Numbered from the stretch's first letter, positions 1 to 10,369 are shown. The stretch: DNA of 64,000 bases from Verticiella sediminum (GCF_007558815.1 NZ_VLTJ01000005.1:60686-124685), one strand, 5' to 3'. The notes: generated by a model not told the origin, from the sequence alone. Made by a program: numbers and translations.

Positions 1-420
1 GATGGGCGCGCCCTGTTCGTCCACGTAGGCATGGGCGGCGGCCGGATCGGTGAAGGTCTGGTAGCGCGCGGTGGGGATGTTGTGGCGCACCATGAACTGC
101 TTGGCGAAGTCCTTGGAGCTTTCAAGCTGCGCGGCGGCCTGGGTGGGACCGAAGATCTTGAGCCCGCGCGCGCGGAACACGTCGACCACGCCGGCGGCCA
201 GCGGCGCTTCGGGGCCGACCACGGTGAATGCGACCTGGTTGGCCTGCGCGAAGTCGGCGAGGGCTTCGAGGTCCGTGATCTCGACATTCTGCAGGCGGTC
301 GTCGCGGGCCGTGCCCCCGTTGCCGGGAGCGACGTAGACCGTCTCGACGCGATTGGACTGGGCCAGGCGCCAGGCCAGGGCGTGTTCGCGGCCGCCGGAG
401 CCGATGATCAGGATACGCAT
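1..420 (-). CDS. purD: Phosphoribosylamine-glycine ligase, N-terminal part (PurD)
   Basis: This is the first 140 codons of GAR synthetase, which joins phosphoribosylamine and glycine using ATP in de novo purine synthesis in the cytosol. The gene runs off the left edge, so the ATP-grasp core and C-terminus are not visible. The N-terminus (MRILIIGSGGREHALAW, then APGNGGTA) is the glycine-rich N-domain opening typical of PurD. The ATG at 418-420 directly precedes this motif. It lies 73 bp downstream of yebC on the same strand and is probably co-transcribed with it. No strong Shine-Dalgarno sequence is visible. Confidence 0.93.
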   Translation of the reverse strand, partial: MRILIIGSGGREHALAWRLAQSNRVETVYVAPGNGGTARDDRLQNVEITDLEALADFAQANQVAFTVVGPEAPLAAGVVDVFRARGLKIFGPTQAAAQLESSKDFAKQFMVRHNIPTARYQTFTDPAAAHAYVDEQGAPI

Positions 421-493
421 GATATTTCGGGTTACAGACACGTTGAAGCCGCCGCCCCGGGTGGGACAGCGGCGGGATGCAGCGGGGCGGCGC

Positions 494-1225
494 TCAGTTC
501 TGCTCGTCGAGCACGGCCGTGGTGTACACCTCCTGGACATCGTCCAGGGCCTCGAGAGCGTCCAGCAGCTTCTGCATGCGGACGGCGTCCTCGCCGGTGA
601 GTTCGGTTTCGTTCAATGCCTTCATGACGATGCCGTCGACTTCGGCCTTCAGGCCGGCGGCGTCGAAGGCCTTCTTGACGGCGGGGTAGTCGCCGGGCGC
701 GCAGATCACTTCGATCACGCCTTCGTCGTCGGTCTGGATGTCCTCGGCGCCGGCTTCCAGGCCGGCCTCCATCACCGCGTCCTCGGAAGTGCCGGGGGCG
801 AAGATGAACTGGCCGCAGTGCTTGAACATGAAGGCCACCGAGCCTTCCTGGCCCAGGTTGCCGCCGTTCTTGGCGAAGGCGTGGCGGACTTCGGCCACGG
901 TGCGGGTGCGGTTGTCGGTCATGCAGTCGACGATGACCGCGGCCCCGCCGATGCCATAGCCTTCGTAGCGGATTTCGTCGTAGTTGACGCCGTCGGCGCC
1001 GCCCGTGCCGCGCGCGATGGCGCGCTGGACGTTGTCCTTGGGCATGTTGGCGTCGGTGGCCTTGTCCCAGGCCAGGCGCAGGCGCGGATTGGCATCCGGG
1101 TCGGGCCCGCCCGCGCGCGCCGCCACCGTGATTTCACGGATGATCTTGGTCCAGAGTTTGCCGCGCTTGGCGTCTTGACGCCCTTTGCGATGCTGGATGT
1201 TCGCCCACTTCGAATGCCCTGCCAT
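494..1225 (-). CDS. yebC: YebC/PmpR-TACO1 family protein
   Basis: A 243-residue member of the YebC/TACO1 family, described as transcriptional regulators (PmpR) and more recently as translation factors that ease ribosome stalling. The hallmark N-terminus [18 protein letters not shown] is present, followed by the three-domain alpha/beta core ([11 protein letters not shown] near residue 60, YEGYGIGG near residue 95). The start is placed at the MAGHSKW methionine because family members begin there; an in-frame ATG eight codons upstream (1249) adds nonconserved residues. Length matches the usual 240-250. It is upstream of purD on the same strand and divergent from comEC. The exact molecular role cannot be read from the sequence. 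Confidence 0.95.
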   Translation of the reverse strand: MAGHSKWANIQHRKGRQDAKRGKLWTKIIREITVAARAGGPDPDANPRLRLAWDKATDANMPKDNVQRAIARGTGGADGVNYDEIRYEGYGIGGAAVIVDCMTDNRTRTVAEVRHAFAKNGGNLGQEGSVAFMFKHCGQFIFAPGTSEDAVMEAGLEAGAEDIQTDDEGVIEVICAPGDYPAVKKAFDAAGLKAEVDGIVMKALNETELTGEDAVRMQKLLDALEALDDVQEVYTTAVLDEQN

Positions 1226-1404
1226 GAGTCGCCGTATTGCCTCGTTCACGTTTGGTGATTGGCGCGTATTTTACCGTGTGCGGGGCAGGGCGCGCGCAGG
1301 TGCCCGGTCCGTCGGGGTGCAGTGTGTGGGAATGCACGCACGTCCTGCGCGCAGCCCCGGGCGCGTCGCTAGGATGGGTTCCTCGTGGTAAAGCCGGGGG
1401 ACGC

Positions 1405-3822
1405 ATGTGGCGATGGATGGCGCTGGCCTGGGTAGCGGCAACGGGTTGTGTGCAGGTGCTGCCCGCGCTGCCGGGTGCTTTGGTTCGCACCATGCTCGCG
1501 GGCGGGGCGGTCGTGCTCGTGCTTGCCTGGCTGGGCCTGGTCCGGCCCCGCGCGCAGGGACGGGCGGCGCGGACGGCGGGGCGGGCGCGCGTTTTCGCCT
1601 GCGCGTTGCCCGTGCTCGCCGCCGGCCTGATGGCCGCTGCGCTGGCGCTGCAGCGCGCCGAGCTGCGCCTGCAGGAGGCGTTGGCTCCGGCTCACGAGAA
1701 TCTGGTCACCCGGCTGGAGATCCTCGTTACCGGGCTCTCGACCCGGCTGGATGGCGGCCAGCGCTTCGAAGCCGGGGTGCTGGCCTCGCCGGTGGCCGGT
1801 GTGCCGGGGCGCCTGATGGTGAGCTGGTACGACAGCCGCGAGCCCGGAGCGCCGGCGGCGGCGCTGGTGCGGCCAGGCGAACGCTACAGCGCCGCCCTGG
1901 TGCTGCGCCGCCCGCATGGGCTTGCCAACCCGCATGCCTTCGACGCCGAGGCCTGGTTCTTCGAGCGCGGCCTGCGCGCGGTCGGCACCGTGCGCGGCAC
2001 GCCCGAATGGTTGGGCGACGAACCCTGGGCGCGCGTCGGCACGGCGATCGAGCGCGTGCGCCATCGGCTGCGCGAGGCTATGCAGGCGCGCCTGGGCGAG
2101 CGCCGCCATGGCGGCGTCGTGCTCGCCCTGGCAGTGGGCGACCAGTCGGCCGTGCCCGCGCCAGACTGGGAGGCTTTCAACCGGATCGGCATCACGCATC
2201 TGGTCTCGATCAGCGGGCTGCACGTCACGCTGCTTGCCAGTATCTTCGCCTTGGCCACGCGCTGGCTGTGGCCAAGGCTGCGCTGGCGCGGGGTGGCCTG
2301 CGCCGAGCGCGTGCCGGCCCAGGTGCCCGCCGCACTGGTCGGCCTCGTCGTGGCCGGGCTCTATTGCCTGATCGCTGGCTGGGGCGTGCCGGCACGGCGC
2401 ACGTTCTTCATGCTGGCCTGCGTCGCGGGCGCGGCGGTATCAGGCCTGCCCTGGCTGCCGTCGGCCGTGCTCGCCCTGGCCGCGGTGGCCGTCACGGCCA
2501 TGGACCCTTGGGCGGTGCTGGCGCCCGGCTTCTGGCTTTCGTTCGGGGCGGTGGCCCTGCTCATGCTGGCAGCGGCCGGCCGCTGGCGCCCGGCGCGCGG
2601 CCCGCATGGGTGGCGCGGCCTGTGCCTGGCCGCGCGCGCGCAGCTTGCCATCTCGCTCGCGCTCGCGCCCCTGCTGGCCTGGCAGTTCCAGGTCGTCAGC
2701 CTGGCCGGGCCGCTGGCCAACGCGCTGGCCATACCCCTGGTGAGTTTCGTCGTCACACCGCTGGCGCTGGCCGGCATGCTGGCGGCGCCCGGGCCCTGGG
2801 CAGGCCTGGCCGATGGGATGCTGCTGACGGCGGAATGGCTGTTCGGCCTCCTGATGCGGGTGCTGCAGCCGCTGGCCGACGCGCCATGGTCGGCGTGGTC
2901 GGTCGCGGCCCCGGGCGTGGGCGCGCTGGCCTTGGGCCTGGCGGCCGTGCTCTGGCACCTGCTCCCGGCCGGCGCGCCCGGCCGCCTGGCTGGCCTGATC
3001 GCGCTGGCGCCCCTGGTGCTGCCGCGGTCTGCGGAGCTGGCGCCGGGCGAGTGGCGGCTGGCCGCGCTCGACGTGGGCCAGGGCGGCGGCGTGGTGATCG
3101 AGACCCGGCATCACGTGGTCGTGTTCGACCCGGGGCCGAGCTATGGGCCGGGCCGCGACGCCGGCGAGCGCGTGCTCTGGCCGTATCTGCGCGCGCGCGG
3201 CTGGCGCGAGCTCGACGAGGTGGTCGTGTCGCACGCGGACACGGATCATGTCGGCGGGCTGGCCTCGCTGCTGGCGCGCCTGCCGGTCCGCCGCGTGCGC
3301 GCGTCGGACGCCGGCGCGGCCGCCGACCGGCCGAGCGCGCCCTGTCGCGCCGGCCAGGGCTGGTGGGCCGATGGCGTGGCGTTCCGCTTTCTGCATCCCG
3401 GCGGCAGCGCGCCGGCGCCTGCCTCCGACAGGAACGCACGCAGTTGTGTGCTGATGGTGCAGGGCCTGCATCATGCGGCGCTGCTGCCGGGCGACATCCA
3501 CGCTGCGCAGGAGCGCGCGCTCGCCGATGCGCACGACGGCGCGGTACGCGCCGACCTGGTGCTCATGGCGCACCACGGCTCGCGTACGTCCTCGGCACCC
3601 GCCTTCGTCGCGGGCACCGCGGCGGCGCACGCAGTGGCGCAGGCCGGCCATCACAGCCGCTTCGGCCATCCGCATGCCGACGTGCTCGGGCGCTGGGAGC
3701 GCGCCGGCGCCCGCGTCCACCGCAGCGACCGCGACGGCGCGGTCGTGGCCCATTCGCGCGCCGGCGGCCTGCGCGTCGAGCGCCAGCGCGAGCAAGGCCG
3801 CCGCTACTGGCATGGGCAGTAG
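1405..3822 (+). CDS. comEC: DNA internalization competence protein ComEC/Rec2
   Basis: An 805-residue inner-membrane protein of the ComEC/Rec2 family, the channel that carries single-stranded transforming DNA into the cytoplasm. The order is: N-terminal hydrophobic segments with a DUF4131-like soluble part, a central competence domain with many membrane helices (the ITHLVSISGLHVTLLAS motif near residue 270), and a C-terminal metallo-beta-lactamase-like domain (LDVGQGGGVVIET, then SHADTDHVGGL and HHGSRTS). The start chosen is the ATG at 1405 (MWRWMALAW); the reading frame stays open back to 1237, but that extension is low-complexity and lies in the divergent promoter region with yebC. An apparently intact gene suggests, but does not prove, natural competence. 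Confidence 0.93.
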   Translation: MWRWMALAWVAATGCVQVLPALPGALVRTMLAGGAVVLVLAWLGLVRPRAQGRAARTAGRARVFACALPVLAAGLMAAALALQRAELRLQEALAPAHENLVTRLEILVTGLSTRLDGGQRFEAGVLASPVAGVPGRLMVSWYDSREPGAPAAALVRPGERYSAALVLRRPHGLANPHAFDAEAWFFERGLRAVGTVRGTPEWLGDEPWARVGTAIERVRHRLREAMQARLGERRHGGVVLALAVGDQSAVPAPDWEAFNRIGITHLVSISGLHVTLLASIFALATRWLWPRLRWRGVACAERVPAQVPAALVGLVVAGLYCLIAGWGVPARRTFFMLACVAGAAVSGLPWLPSAVLALAAVAVTAMDPWAVLAPGFWLSFGAVALLMLAAAGRWRPARGPHGWRGLCLAARAQLAISLALAPLLAWQFQVVSLAGPLANALAIPLVSFVVTPLALAGMLAAPGPWAGLADGMLLTAEWLFGLLMRVLQPLADAPWSAWSVAAPGVGALALGLAAVLWHLLPAGAPGRLAGLIALAPLVLPRSAELAPGEWRLAALDVGQGGGVVIETRHHVVVFDPGPSYGPGRDAGERVLWPYLRARGWRELDEVVVSHADTDHVGGLASLLARLPVRRVRASDAGAAADRPSAPCRAGQGWWADGVAFRFLHPGGSAPAPASDRNARSCVLMVQGLHHAALLPGDIHAAQERALADAHDGAVRADLVLMAHHGSRTSSAPAFVAGTAAAHAVAQAGHHSRFGHPHADVLGRWERAGARVHRSDRDGAVVAHSRAGGLRVERQREQGRRYWHGQ

Positions 3823-3873
3823 GGGGTTTGGCCGATATACTCGGCATTCCCACGGCTTTCCCTGTCCATCGTC

Positions 3874-4713
3874 GTGCCGCCACGTCCCTTGCTCTTCTTT
3901 TCGCACGCCAACGGGTTTCCCGCGGGCACCTATCGCAAGCTCTTCGCGCAGCTCGAGCCTCACTACCGGGTCGCGGCCCCCGACTGCTACGGCCACGACC
4001 CGCTCTTTCCCGTGACCGACGGCTGGCGGCACCTGGTGCGCCAGGCGGCACACGAACTGGCCCTGGTGCGCCAGGGCGACGAGCCGGTCATTCTGGTCGG
4101 CCATTCGCTGGGCGGTTTTCTCTCGCTGATGCTGGCGGCGAGCGAACCGGCGGCGGTGCGCGCCGTCGTCATGCTCGATTCGCCCGTGCTGCACGGCTGG
4201 AAGGCCGGGGTCATCCGGGCCGCCAAGCGGGTCGGCCTGGCCGCGCGGGTGCCGCCGGCCAGCGTGGCGTGGCGGCGGCGCGACCGCTTTGCCTCGCCCG
4301 ACGATGCGCTGACGCATTTCGCGAGCAAGCCGGTGTTCGCGCGCTGGGACGCCGACGTGCTGCGCGACTATGTCGGCTGCGGCGTGTGCCGGCGCGAGGA
4401 CGGCGCCGGGCTGCGATTCGCTCGCGATGTCGAGGCGCGCATCTACCAGACCTTGCCGCACGATCTGGGCCGGGTGGCCAGCCGCTTGCGCCAGCGCGTA
4501 CCGGGCCTGCCCGTGGGCTTCATCCGTGGCACCCGCTCGCAGGAGGTGCGGCAGGTTGGCCTGGCGGCCACGCGCCGGCTGGTCGGCGAGCACATGCGCC
4601 AGATCGAAGGCGGCCATCTGTTCCCGATGGAGCGTCCCGCCCAGACGGCGGGCGAGTTGTTGGGCCTGCTTGCGGCCATGGGCGTGGCCCCGAGTCTGCC
4701 GCGCGCGGCCTGA
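3874..4713 (+). CDS. Alpha/beta hydrolase
   Basis: A 279-residue alpha/beta-fold hydrolase beginning at GTG. HGFP-like oxyanion region SHANGFPAGTY is near residue 10 and the nucleophile elbow GHSLGG (catalytic Ser about residue 76) is followed by a conserved hydrophobic helix. A late His lies in IEGGHLFPMERP near residue 250, completing a Ser-Asp/Glu-His triad. It starts 51 bp after comEC and is followed by a second hydrolase about 70 bp downstream, so the three may share a transcript. The substrate is unknown; the fold covers esterases, lipases, lactonases and C-C hydrolases. No signal peptide is seen, so it is probably cytoplasmic. Confidence 0.85.
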   Translation: MPPRPLLFFSHANGFPAGTYRKLFAQLEPHYRVAAPDCYGHDPLFPVTDGWRHLVRQAAHELALVRQGDEPVILVGHSLGGFLSLMLAASEPAAVRAVVMLDSPVLHGWKAGVIRAAKRVGLAARVPPASVAWRRRDRFASPDDALTHFASKPVFARWDADVLRDYVGCGVCRREDGAGLRFARDVEARIYQTLPHDLGRVASRLRQRVPGLPVGFIRGTRSQEVRQVGLAATRRLVGEHMRQIEGGHLFPMERPAQTAGELLGLLAAMGVAPSLPRAA

Positions 4714-4786
4714 GGCCCGCCGACCAGGCTCGTGCCAGGCCGCAGGCATCCCGCGCGCATCCATCAACATCCCGGAGGTTTGCACC

Positions 4787-5704
4787 GTGTCCCAGTCTCT
4801 CGAAGAACCGCGCCTGCTCCACGTCTCCTGCCTCAGCCCCGCCGGCCTGCATCGCATGGCCTACTGGGAATGGGGCGACCCGCAAAACGACCGCGTGCTG
4901 CTGTGCGTGCATGGCCTGACGCGCACCGGACGCGACTTCGATCGGCTCGCCCGGCGCCTGGCGGGCCGCTATCGCGTGGTCTGCCCCGATGTGGTGGGCC
5001 GCGGACGCTCGGACTGGCTGGGCGAGCCGGCGTACTACACGGTGCCGCAGTACGTGGCCGACATGGTGACGCTGATCGGCCGCCTGGATGCTCGGGTACT
5101 GCACTGGTTCGGCACTTCGATGGGCGGCCTGATCGGCATGGGGCTGGGCGGGCTGCCGGGCGCCTCGGTGGCGGCCGACGGCGACGCCGGTAAGCTGTCG
5201 CCGCCGATCTCGCGCATGATCCTGAACGATGTCGGGCCGCAGATCGCGCCCGAGGCGGCCGCGCGCATCGGCAGCTATGTCGGACTGACTTCGTCGTTCG
5301 CCAGTTTCGACGAAGGGGTGGCCTACATCCGTCAGGTCGCGGAGACCTTCGGCGAGCACAGCGACGACGAGTGGCGCGAGCTGGCGCGCCACGTCATCGT
5401 GCAGCGCGACGGCCAGTGGGTGCGGCACTACGATCCGGGCCTGGCCATGGCGCTGCTGAACACCACGCCGCAAGCCATGGCGGCGGGTACGGCGCTTACC
5501 TGGCAGTTCTACGCTGCGCTGCAATGCCCGGTCCTGGTGGTGCGCGGCGCCGAGTCGGATCTGCTCACCCCGGACACGCTCGAGCGGATGCGCGCGGGCA
5601 ACCCGCGCACGCAGACGGTCGAGATCGCCGGCGTCGGCCACGCGCCCACTTTCATGAGCGACGACCAGATCGACATTGCCGAGCGGTTCCTGTCGGCTTG
5701 CTGA
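4787..5704 (+). CDS. Alpha/beta hydrolase (second copy, distinct subfamily)
   Basis: A 305-residue alpha/beta hydrolase. The GTG start at 4787 is supported by GGAGG at 4774-4778; the frame is open upstream to 4370 but that part overlaps the preceding gene. Motifs are CVHGLTRTGRDFD (oxyanion loop, about residue 42), GTSMGGLIGMGL (nucleophile Ser about residue 110), an Asp in RGAESDLLTPD and the His in GVGHAPTFMSD. It resembles hydrolases annotated near leu genes in Bordetella, but no substrate can be assigned. It is clearly different in sequence from the hydrolase just upstream, so a recent tandem duplication is unlikely. Confidence 0.85.
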   Translation: MSQSLEEPRLLHVSCLSPAGLHRMAYWEWGDPQNDRVLLCVHGLTRTGRDFDRLARRLAGRYRVVCPDVVGRGRSDWLGEPAYYTVPQYVADMVTLIGRLDARVLHWFGTSMGGLIGMGLGGLPGASVAADGDAGKLSPPISRMILNDVGPQIAPEAAARIGSYVGLTSSFASFDEGVAYIRQVAETFGEHSDDEWRELARHVIVQRDGQWVRHYDPGLAMALLNTTPQAMAAGTALTWQFYAALQCPVLVVRGAESDLLTPDTLERMRAGNPRTQTVEIAGVGHAPTFMSDDQIDIAERFLSAC

Positions 5705-5944
5705 GCGCGCTCGCGGCGTGCGGATCACAGGGCCGTGCGCCGCAGTGGGGCACGGGCGCACCAGCGCCAGGCGAGATGCCCGGGAAATCAACGACTTTGC
5801 CCCTCTCTGTGGCATAATTGGAAGCTTCCCCCTTTGATACAGGCGGGCCGTACAGGCTTTCCTCTGCCAGGAGCCGCTCGCACAGCGCGCGATCGGCGGC
5901 TTCGGCATAGTCCGCATGACAGGCCCGCCACGCAGGCGAGCGCC
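5705..5944 (+). promoter_or_regulatory. Probable leu operon promoter and leader
   Basis: A 240-bp intergenic stretch before leuC. A -10-like CATAAT lies at 5813-5818 with TTTGCC close upstream, but a well-spaced -35 is not clear. If used, the 5' untranslated region would be about 120 nt. I found no Leu-rich leader peptide and no clear terminator/antiterminator pair, so attenuation cannot be argued from this sequence. Confidence 0.35.
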
Positions 5945-7354
5945 ATGGCACAGACTCTGTACGACAAGTTGTGGAACGATCACATCGTTCACCAGGAAGA
6001 AGACGGCACCTGTTTGCTCTACATCGACCGGCACCTGGTGCATGAGGTCACGAGTCCCCAGGCCTTCGAAGGTCTGCGCATCGCCGGGCGCAAGCCCTGG
6101 CGCATCAGCGCCAATCTGGCCGTTGCCGATCACAACGTACCCACGCTCGCCGCCGACCGCGCGAGCGGCATCGCCGATCCCGTCTCCAAGCTGCAGGTCG
6201 ACACGCTCGACGAGAATTGCGAGACCTTCGGCATCACCGAATTCCGCATGAACGACCTGCGCCAGGGCATCGTGCACGTGGTCGGCCCCGAGCAGGGCGC
6301 CACGCTGCCCGGCATGACGGTGGTCTGTGGCGATTCGCACACCAGCACCCACGGCGCCGTGGGCGCGCTGGCCTTCGGCATCGGCACCTCCGAGGTCGAG
6401 CACGTGCTCGCCACCCAGACGCTGCTCATGAAGAAGAGCCGCAACATGCTGGTACGCGTCGAGGGCAGGCTGCCGGAGGGCACTACGGCCAAGGATCTGG
6501 TCCTGCACGTGATTGGCGTGATCGGCACGGCCGGCGGCACCGGCTGCGCGATCGAATTTGCCGGCAGCGCCATCCGCGACCTTTCCGTCGAAGGCCGCAT
6601 GACGGTGTGCAACATGGCCATCGAGGCCGGTGCGCGTTCGGGCATGGTGGCGGTCGACGACAAGACCATCGAATACTTCCGCGACCGTCCCTTCGCGCCC
6701 AAGGGCGCGGCCTGGGACCAGGCCGTCGAATACTGGCGCACGCTGCATTCCGACGAAGGCGCGCAGTTCGACCTCGTGGTGGAAGTCGACGCGGCCGACA
6801 TCCGGCCGCAGGTGACCTGGGGCACCTCGCCCGAAATGGTGCTGCCGGTGGATGCCGCCGTGCCGGACCCGGCCAGCGAGGCCGACGAGGTCAAGCGCTC
6901 GGGCATGGAGCGCGCGCTGGAGTACATGGGGCTGCAAGCCAACACGCCGCTCACCGAGATCGCCATCGACCGCGTGTTCATCGGTTCGTGCACGAATTCG
7001 CGCATCGAGGATCTGCGCGCCGCCGCCGAGGTCGCGCGCGGGCGCCGCGTGGCGGGCAGCGTGCGCCAGGCGATGGTGGTGCCGGGCTCGGGGCTGGTCA
7101 AGGCCCAGGCCGAGGCCGAGGGGCTGGACAAGGTCTTCCTCGAAGCGGGCTTCGAATGGCGCGAGCCGGGCTGCTCGATGTGCCTGGCCATGAACGCCGA
7201 CCGCCTGGAACCGGGCGAGCGCTGCGCCTCGACCTCCAACCGCAACTTCGAAGGCCGCCAGGGGCAGGGCGGACGCACGCATCTGGTAAGCCCGGCCATG
7301 GCCGCGGCCGCCGCGATCGCCGGCCATTTCGTCGACGTGCGCACGTTCAACTGA
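5945..7354 (+). CDS. leuC: 3-Isopropylmalate dehydratase large subunit
   Basis: LeuC (469 residues) pairs with LeuD to isomerise 2-isopropylmalate to 3-isopropylmalate in leucine biosynthesis. It is an aconitase-family protein binding a 4Fe-4S cluster; the three ligand cysteines appear as Cys349 (GSCTNSR) and Cys410/Cys413 (GCSMCLAMN). Active-site motifs [10 protein letters not shown] and EPGCSMC are intact. The start at 5945 gives [13 protein letters not shown], the normal LeuC N-terminus. It is followed 13 bp later by leuD and forms an operon with leuD, leuB and asd. Confidence 0.98.
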   Translation: MAQTLYDKLWNDHIVHQEEDGTCLLYIDRHLVHEVTSPQAFEGLRIAGRKPWRISANLAVADHNVPTLAADRASGIADPVSKLQVDTLDENCETFGITEFRMNDLRQGIVHVVGPEQGATLPGMTVVCGDSHTSTHGAVGALAFGIGTSEVEHVLATQTLLMKKSRNMLVRVEGRLPEGTTAKDLVLHVIGVIGTAGGTGCAIEFAGSAIRDLSVEGRMTVCNMAIEAGARSGMVAVDDKTIEYFRDRPFAPKGAAWDQAVEYWRTLHSDEGAQFDLVVEVDAADIRPQVTWGTSPEMVLPVDAAVPDPASEADEVKRSGMERALEYMGLQANTPLTEIAIDRVFIGSCTNSRIEDLRAAAEVARGRRVAGSVRQAMVVPGSGLVKAQAEAEGLDKVFLEAGFEWREPGCSMCLAMNADRLEPGERCASTSNRNFEGRQGQGGRTHLVSPAMAAAAAIAGHFVDVRTFN

Positions 7355-7367
7355 TCCGGGAGCTCAC

Positions 7368-8021
7368 ATGCAGGCATTTACCGTACACGAAGGCTTGGTG
7401 GCCCCGCTGGACCGGTCCAACGTCGACACCGATCTGATCATTCCCAAGCAGTTCCTGAAGTCGATCAAGCGCACGGGCTTCGGCCCCAACCTGTTCGACG
7501 AGTTGCGCTATCTGGATCATGGCGAGCCGGGCATGGACAACAGCCAGCGCCCGCTGAACCCGGATTTCGTGCTCAACCAGCCGCGCTACCAGGGCGCGAG
7601 CATCCTGCTCGCGCGCAAGAACTTCGGCTGCGGCTCGAGCCGCGAGCATGCGCCCTGGGCGCTGGAGCAGTACGGTTTTCGCGCGATCATTGCGCCGTCG
7701 TTCGCCGACATCTTCTTCAACAACAGCTACAAGAACGGCCTGCTGCCGGTGATTCTGCCGGAAGGGGACGTCGCCGCGCTGTTCGAGGCGGTCGAGGCCA
7801 GGGAAGGCTACACCCTCACCATCGATCTCGAGCGGCAGGTCGTGCTCACGCCCGAGGGCAAGGAACTGGCCTTCGAGATCACCGCGTTCCGCAAGTACTG
7901 CCTGTTGAACGGGCTGGACGACATCGGCCTGACCCTGCGCCACGCGGACAAGATCCGCGAGTTCGAGGCCAAGCGCCTGGCCACCCGCGGCTGGCTCGCC
8001 ACGCAACCCGCCGGCCTGTAA
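7368..8021 (+). CDS. leuD: 3-Isopropylmalate dehydratase small subunit
   Basis: LeuD (217 residues) is the swivel-domain partner of LeuC. Diagnostic motifs are [18 protein letters not shown] near residue 15 and [15 protein letters not shown] near residue 85. Length matches the 210-216 residues usual in proteobacteria. It follows leuC by 13 bp, with GGGAG upstream as ribosome-binding site. The next gene, leuB, begins after an unusually long 130-nt spacer. Confidence 0.98.
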   Translation: MQAFTVHEGLVAPLDRSNVDTDLIIPKQFLKSIKRTGFGPNLFDELRYLDHGEPGMDNSQRPLNPDFVLNQPRYQGASILLARKNFGCGSSREHAPWALEQYGFRAIIAPSFADIFFNNSYKNGLLPVILPEGDVAALFEAVEAREGYTLTIDLERQVVLTPEGKELAFEITAFRKYCLLNGLDDIGLTLRHADKIREFEAKRLATRGWLATQPAGL

Positions 8022-8151
8022 TTCCCATCTCGCAACGACGCTAGCCGCGAACACCCCCGGGCCGGCGCCGGGGCGAGGTCCAAGACCCCTATCTGCGCCG
8101 GCCCCGCTCGTGAGGGCGGGCGCCGCGGCAGCAGAGACTCCCAGGACCATC
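8022..8151 (+). other. Structured leuD-leuB spacer
   Basis: No gene is seen in this 130-nt operon-internal spacer. A hairpin CCCCGG-(7 nt)-CCGGGG lies at 8055-8073. The segment GGGCCGGCGC (8059-8068), half of that hairpin, is also perfectly complementary to GCGCCGGCCC at 8095-8104, so two exclusive RNA structures are possible. No poly-U tract follows either. It may affect leuB expression or RNA processing, but base composition alone makes such pairings easy in GC-rich DNA. Confidence 0.3.
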
Positions 8152-9234
8152 ATGACCAAGAAAATCGCGGTTCTTCCCGGTGACGGCATCGGGCCCGAAA
8201 TCGTCGAACAGGCCGTGCGCGTGCTGCGCGCCCTGGACCTGAACCTGGAGCTGACCGAGGCCGCCGTCGGTGGCGCGGCCTTCGACCAGTTCGAGCATCC
8301 GCTGCCGCCCCTCACGCTGGAACTCGCGCAAGCGTCCGACGCCGTGCTGTTCGGCGCCGTGGGCGACTGGAAGTACGACGAACTGCCGCGCGAGTTCCGT
8401 CCCGAGCAGGCCATCCTCGGGCTGCGCAAGTCGCTGGGCCTGTTCGCCAACCTGCGTCCGGCGATCCTGTATCCCGAGCTGGCCAATGCGTCCACGCTCA
8501 AGCCGGAAGTGGTGGCCGGGCTGGACATCATGATCATCCGCGAGCTTACCGGCGACATCTATTTCGGCACGCCGCGCGGCGTGCGCAGCGCGCCGGACGG
8601 CAGGTTCGCCGGCGAGCGCGAGGGCTACGACACGATGCGCTACGCCGAATCCGAGGTACGCCGCATCGCGCGCATCGGCTTCGAGACTGCGATGAAGCGC
8701 AGCCGCAAGCTGTGCAGCGTGGACAAGGCCAACGTGCTCGAGACCTCGCAGTTCTGGAAGGACATCGTGATCGAGGTGGCGCGTGACTTCCCGGAGGTGG
8801 AGCTGTCGCACATGTACGTGGACAACGCCGCCATGCAGCTCGTCAAGGCGCCGCGCCAGTTCGACGTGATCGTCACCGGCAACCTGTTCGGCGACATCCT
8901 GTCGGACGAGGCGGCGATGCTCACCGGCTCGATCGGCATGCTGCCCTCGGCCTCGCTCAACGAGAAGGGCCAGGGCCTGTACGAGCCCAGCCACGGTTCG
9001 GCCCCCGACATCGCGGGCCAGAACGTGGCCAACCCGCTCGCCACGATCCTGTCGGCGGCAATGCTGCTGCGCTACTCGCTGGGCTGCGCGAGCGAGGCCG
9101 AGCGCGTCGAAGCCGCGGTCAAGGCCGTGCTCGCGCAAGGCCTGCGCACGCCGGACATCCACGAGCCGGGCACCACCCGCGTCGGCACGGCCGAGATGGG
9201 CGACGCGGTTCTGAACGCACTTCAAAGGAGTTAA
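8152..9234 (+). CDS. leuB: 3-Isopropylmalate dehydrogenase
   Basis: LeuB (360 residues) oxidises and decarboxylates 3-isopropylmalate to 2-oxoisocaproate with NAD+. The N-terminus [17 protein letters not shown], the substrate-binding ELTGDIYFG segment near residue 133, YVDNAAMQL near residue 223 and [12 protein letters not shown] near residue 242 are all standard. The start at 8152 is chosen because it gives the canonical N-terminus; an upstream in-frame GTG at 8110 adds a nonconserved stretch. asd starts 3 bp after its stop codon. Confidence 0.98.
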   Translation: MTKKIAVLPGDGIGPEIVEQAVRVLRALDLNLELTEAAVGGAAFDQFEHPLPPLTLELAQASDAVLFGAVGDWKYDELPREFRPEQAILGLRKSLGLFANLRPAILYPELANASTLKPEVVAGLDIMIIRELTGDIYFGTPRGVRSAPDGRFAGEREGYDTMRYAESEVRRIARIGFETAMKRSRKLCSVDKANVLETSQFWKDIVIEVARDFPEVELSHMYVDNAAMQLVKAPRQFDVIVTGNLFGDILSDEAAMLTGSIGMLPSASLNEKGQGLYEPSHGSAPDIAGQNVANPLATILSAAMLLRYSLGCASEAERVEAAVKAVLAQGLRTPDIHEPGTTRVGTAEMGDAVLNALQRS

Positions 9235-9237
9235 TAC

Positions 9238-10359
9238 ATGGCACAAGCCGTTGGCCTGGTCGGCTGGCGCGGCATGGTGGGATCGGTCCTCATGCAGCGC
9301 ATGCGCGACGAAGGCGATTTCAACCTGATCGAACCCGTTTTCTTCTCCACCAGCAACGCGGGCGGCAATGCCCCCGAGTGGGCGCCGGGCGCCGGCAAGC
9401 TGCAGAACGCCTTCGACATCGAAGCGCTCAGGAAGCTGCCGATCATCGTCACCGCCCAGGGCGGCGACTACACCACCGAGGTGTACGGCAAGCTGCGCGA
9501 AGCCGGCTGGGACGGTATCTGGATCGACGCGGCCAGCACGCTGCGCATGAAGGATGACGCCATCATCATCCTCGACCCGGTCAACCGCAACGTGATCGAC
9601 GCCGGCCTGAAGAACGGCATCAAGACCTTCGCCGGCGGCAACTGCACGGTGAGCTGCATGCTGATGGGCCTGGGCGGCCTGTTCCAGAACGGCCTGGTCG
9701 AGTGGATGACCGCCATGACCTACCAGGCGGCCTCGGGCGGCGGCGCGCAGCACATGCGCGAACTGCTCACCCAGTTCGGCCTCATCAACGGCCAGGTCAG
9801 GACGCTGCTGGACGATCCGTCCTCGGCCATCCTCGACATCGATCGCGGCGTGCTCGCGCTGCAGCAGGGCGGCACACTGCCCACCGAGCACTTCGGCGTG
9901 CCCCTGGCCGGCAACCTGATCCCCTGGATCGACAAGGACCTGGGCGACGGCATGTCGCGCGAAGAGTGGAAGGGCGGCGCCGAGACCAACAAGATCCTCG
10001 GCCGTACCGGCGCGGACATCATCCCCATCGACAGCCTGTGCGTGCGCATCGGCGCGATGCGCTGCCACAGCCAGGCGCTCACCATCAAGTTGAAGCGCGA
10101 CGTGCCGCTCGACGAGATCGAGGACATGCTGCGCGCCGCCAACCCCTGGGCCAAGGTGGTGCCGAACACGCGCGAAGCTTCCATGCGGGATCTCACGCCG
10201 GTGGCCGTCACCGGCACGCTGCAGATCCCGGTCGGCCGCCTGCGCAAGCTGGCGATGGGCCCCGAGTATCTGTCGGCCTTCACCGTGGGCGACCAACTGC
10301 TGTGGGGCGCGGCCGAGCCGCTGCGCCGCATGCTGCGCATCGCCCTGGGCGAAGCCTGA
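9238..10359 (+). CDS. asd: Aspartate-semialdehyde dehydrogenase
   Basis: Asd (373 residues) reduces L-aspartyl-4-phosphate to the semialdehyde with NADPH, feeding lysine/diaminopimelate, threonine and methionine synthesis. The N-terminal Rossmann loop [17 protein letters not shown] and the catalytic cysteine in GGNCTVSCM (Cys136) are present. It belongs to the gamma/betaproteobacterial type like E. coli Asd. AAGGAG sits just before the ATG, overlapping the end of leuB, so translation is likely coupled. leuCDB-asd is a typical Burkholderiales arrangement. Confidence 0.98.
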   Translation: MAQAVGLVGWRGMVGSVLMQRMRDEGDFNLIEPVFFSTSNAGGNAPEWAPGAGKLQNAFDIEALRKLPIIVTAQGGDYTTEVYGKLREAGWDGIWIDAASTLRMKDDAIIILDPVNRNVIDAGLKNGIKTFAGGNCTVSCMLMGLGGLFQNGLVEWMTAMTYQAASGGGAQHMRELLTQFGLINGQVRTLLDDPSSAILDIDRGVLALQQGGTLPTEHFGVPLAGNLIPWIDKDLGDGMSREEWKGGAETNKILGRTGADIIPIDSLCVRIGAMRCHSQALTIKLKRDVPLDEIEDMLRAANPWAKVVPNTREASMRDLTPVAVTGTLQIPVGRLRKLAMGPEYLSAFTVGDQLLWGAAEPLRRMLRIALGEA

Positions 10360-10369
10360 GGAGCGGAGC

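Noticed and set aside
1237..1404. N-terminal extension of comEC
   Set aside because: The extra 56 codons are Arg/Gly-rich, unlike ComEC N-termini, and would overlap the divergent yebC promoter.
4370..4786. Extension of the second alpha/beta hydrolase into the first one
   Set aside because: It would overlap the preceding gene in another frame. GGAGG followed by GTG at 4787 gives the start of the conserved fold.
5652..5951. Minus-strand 99-codon frame over the leu promoter
   Set aside because: No ribosome-binding site, no recognisable family, and it overlaps the end of the upstream hydrolase gene and the leuC start.
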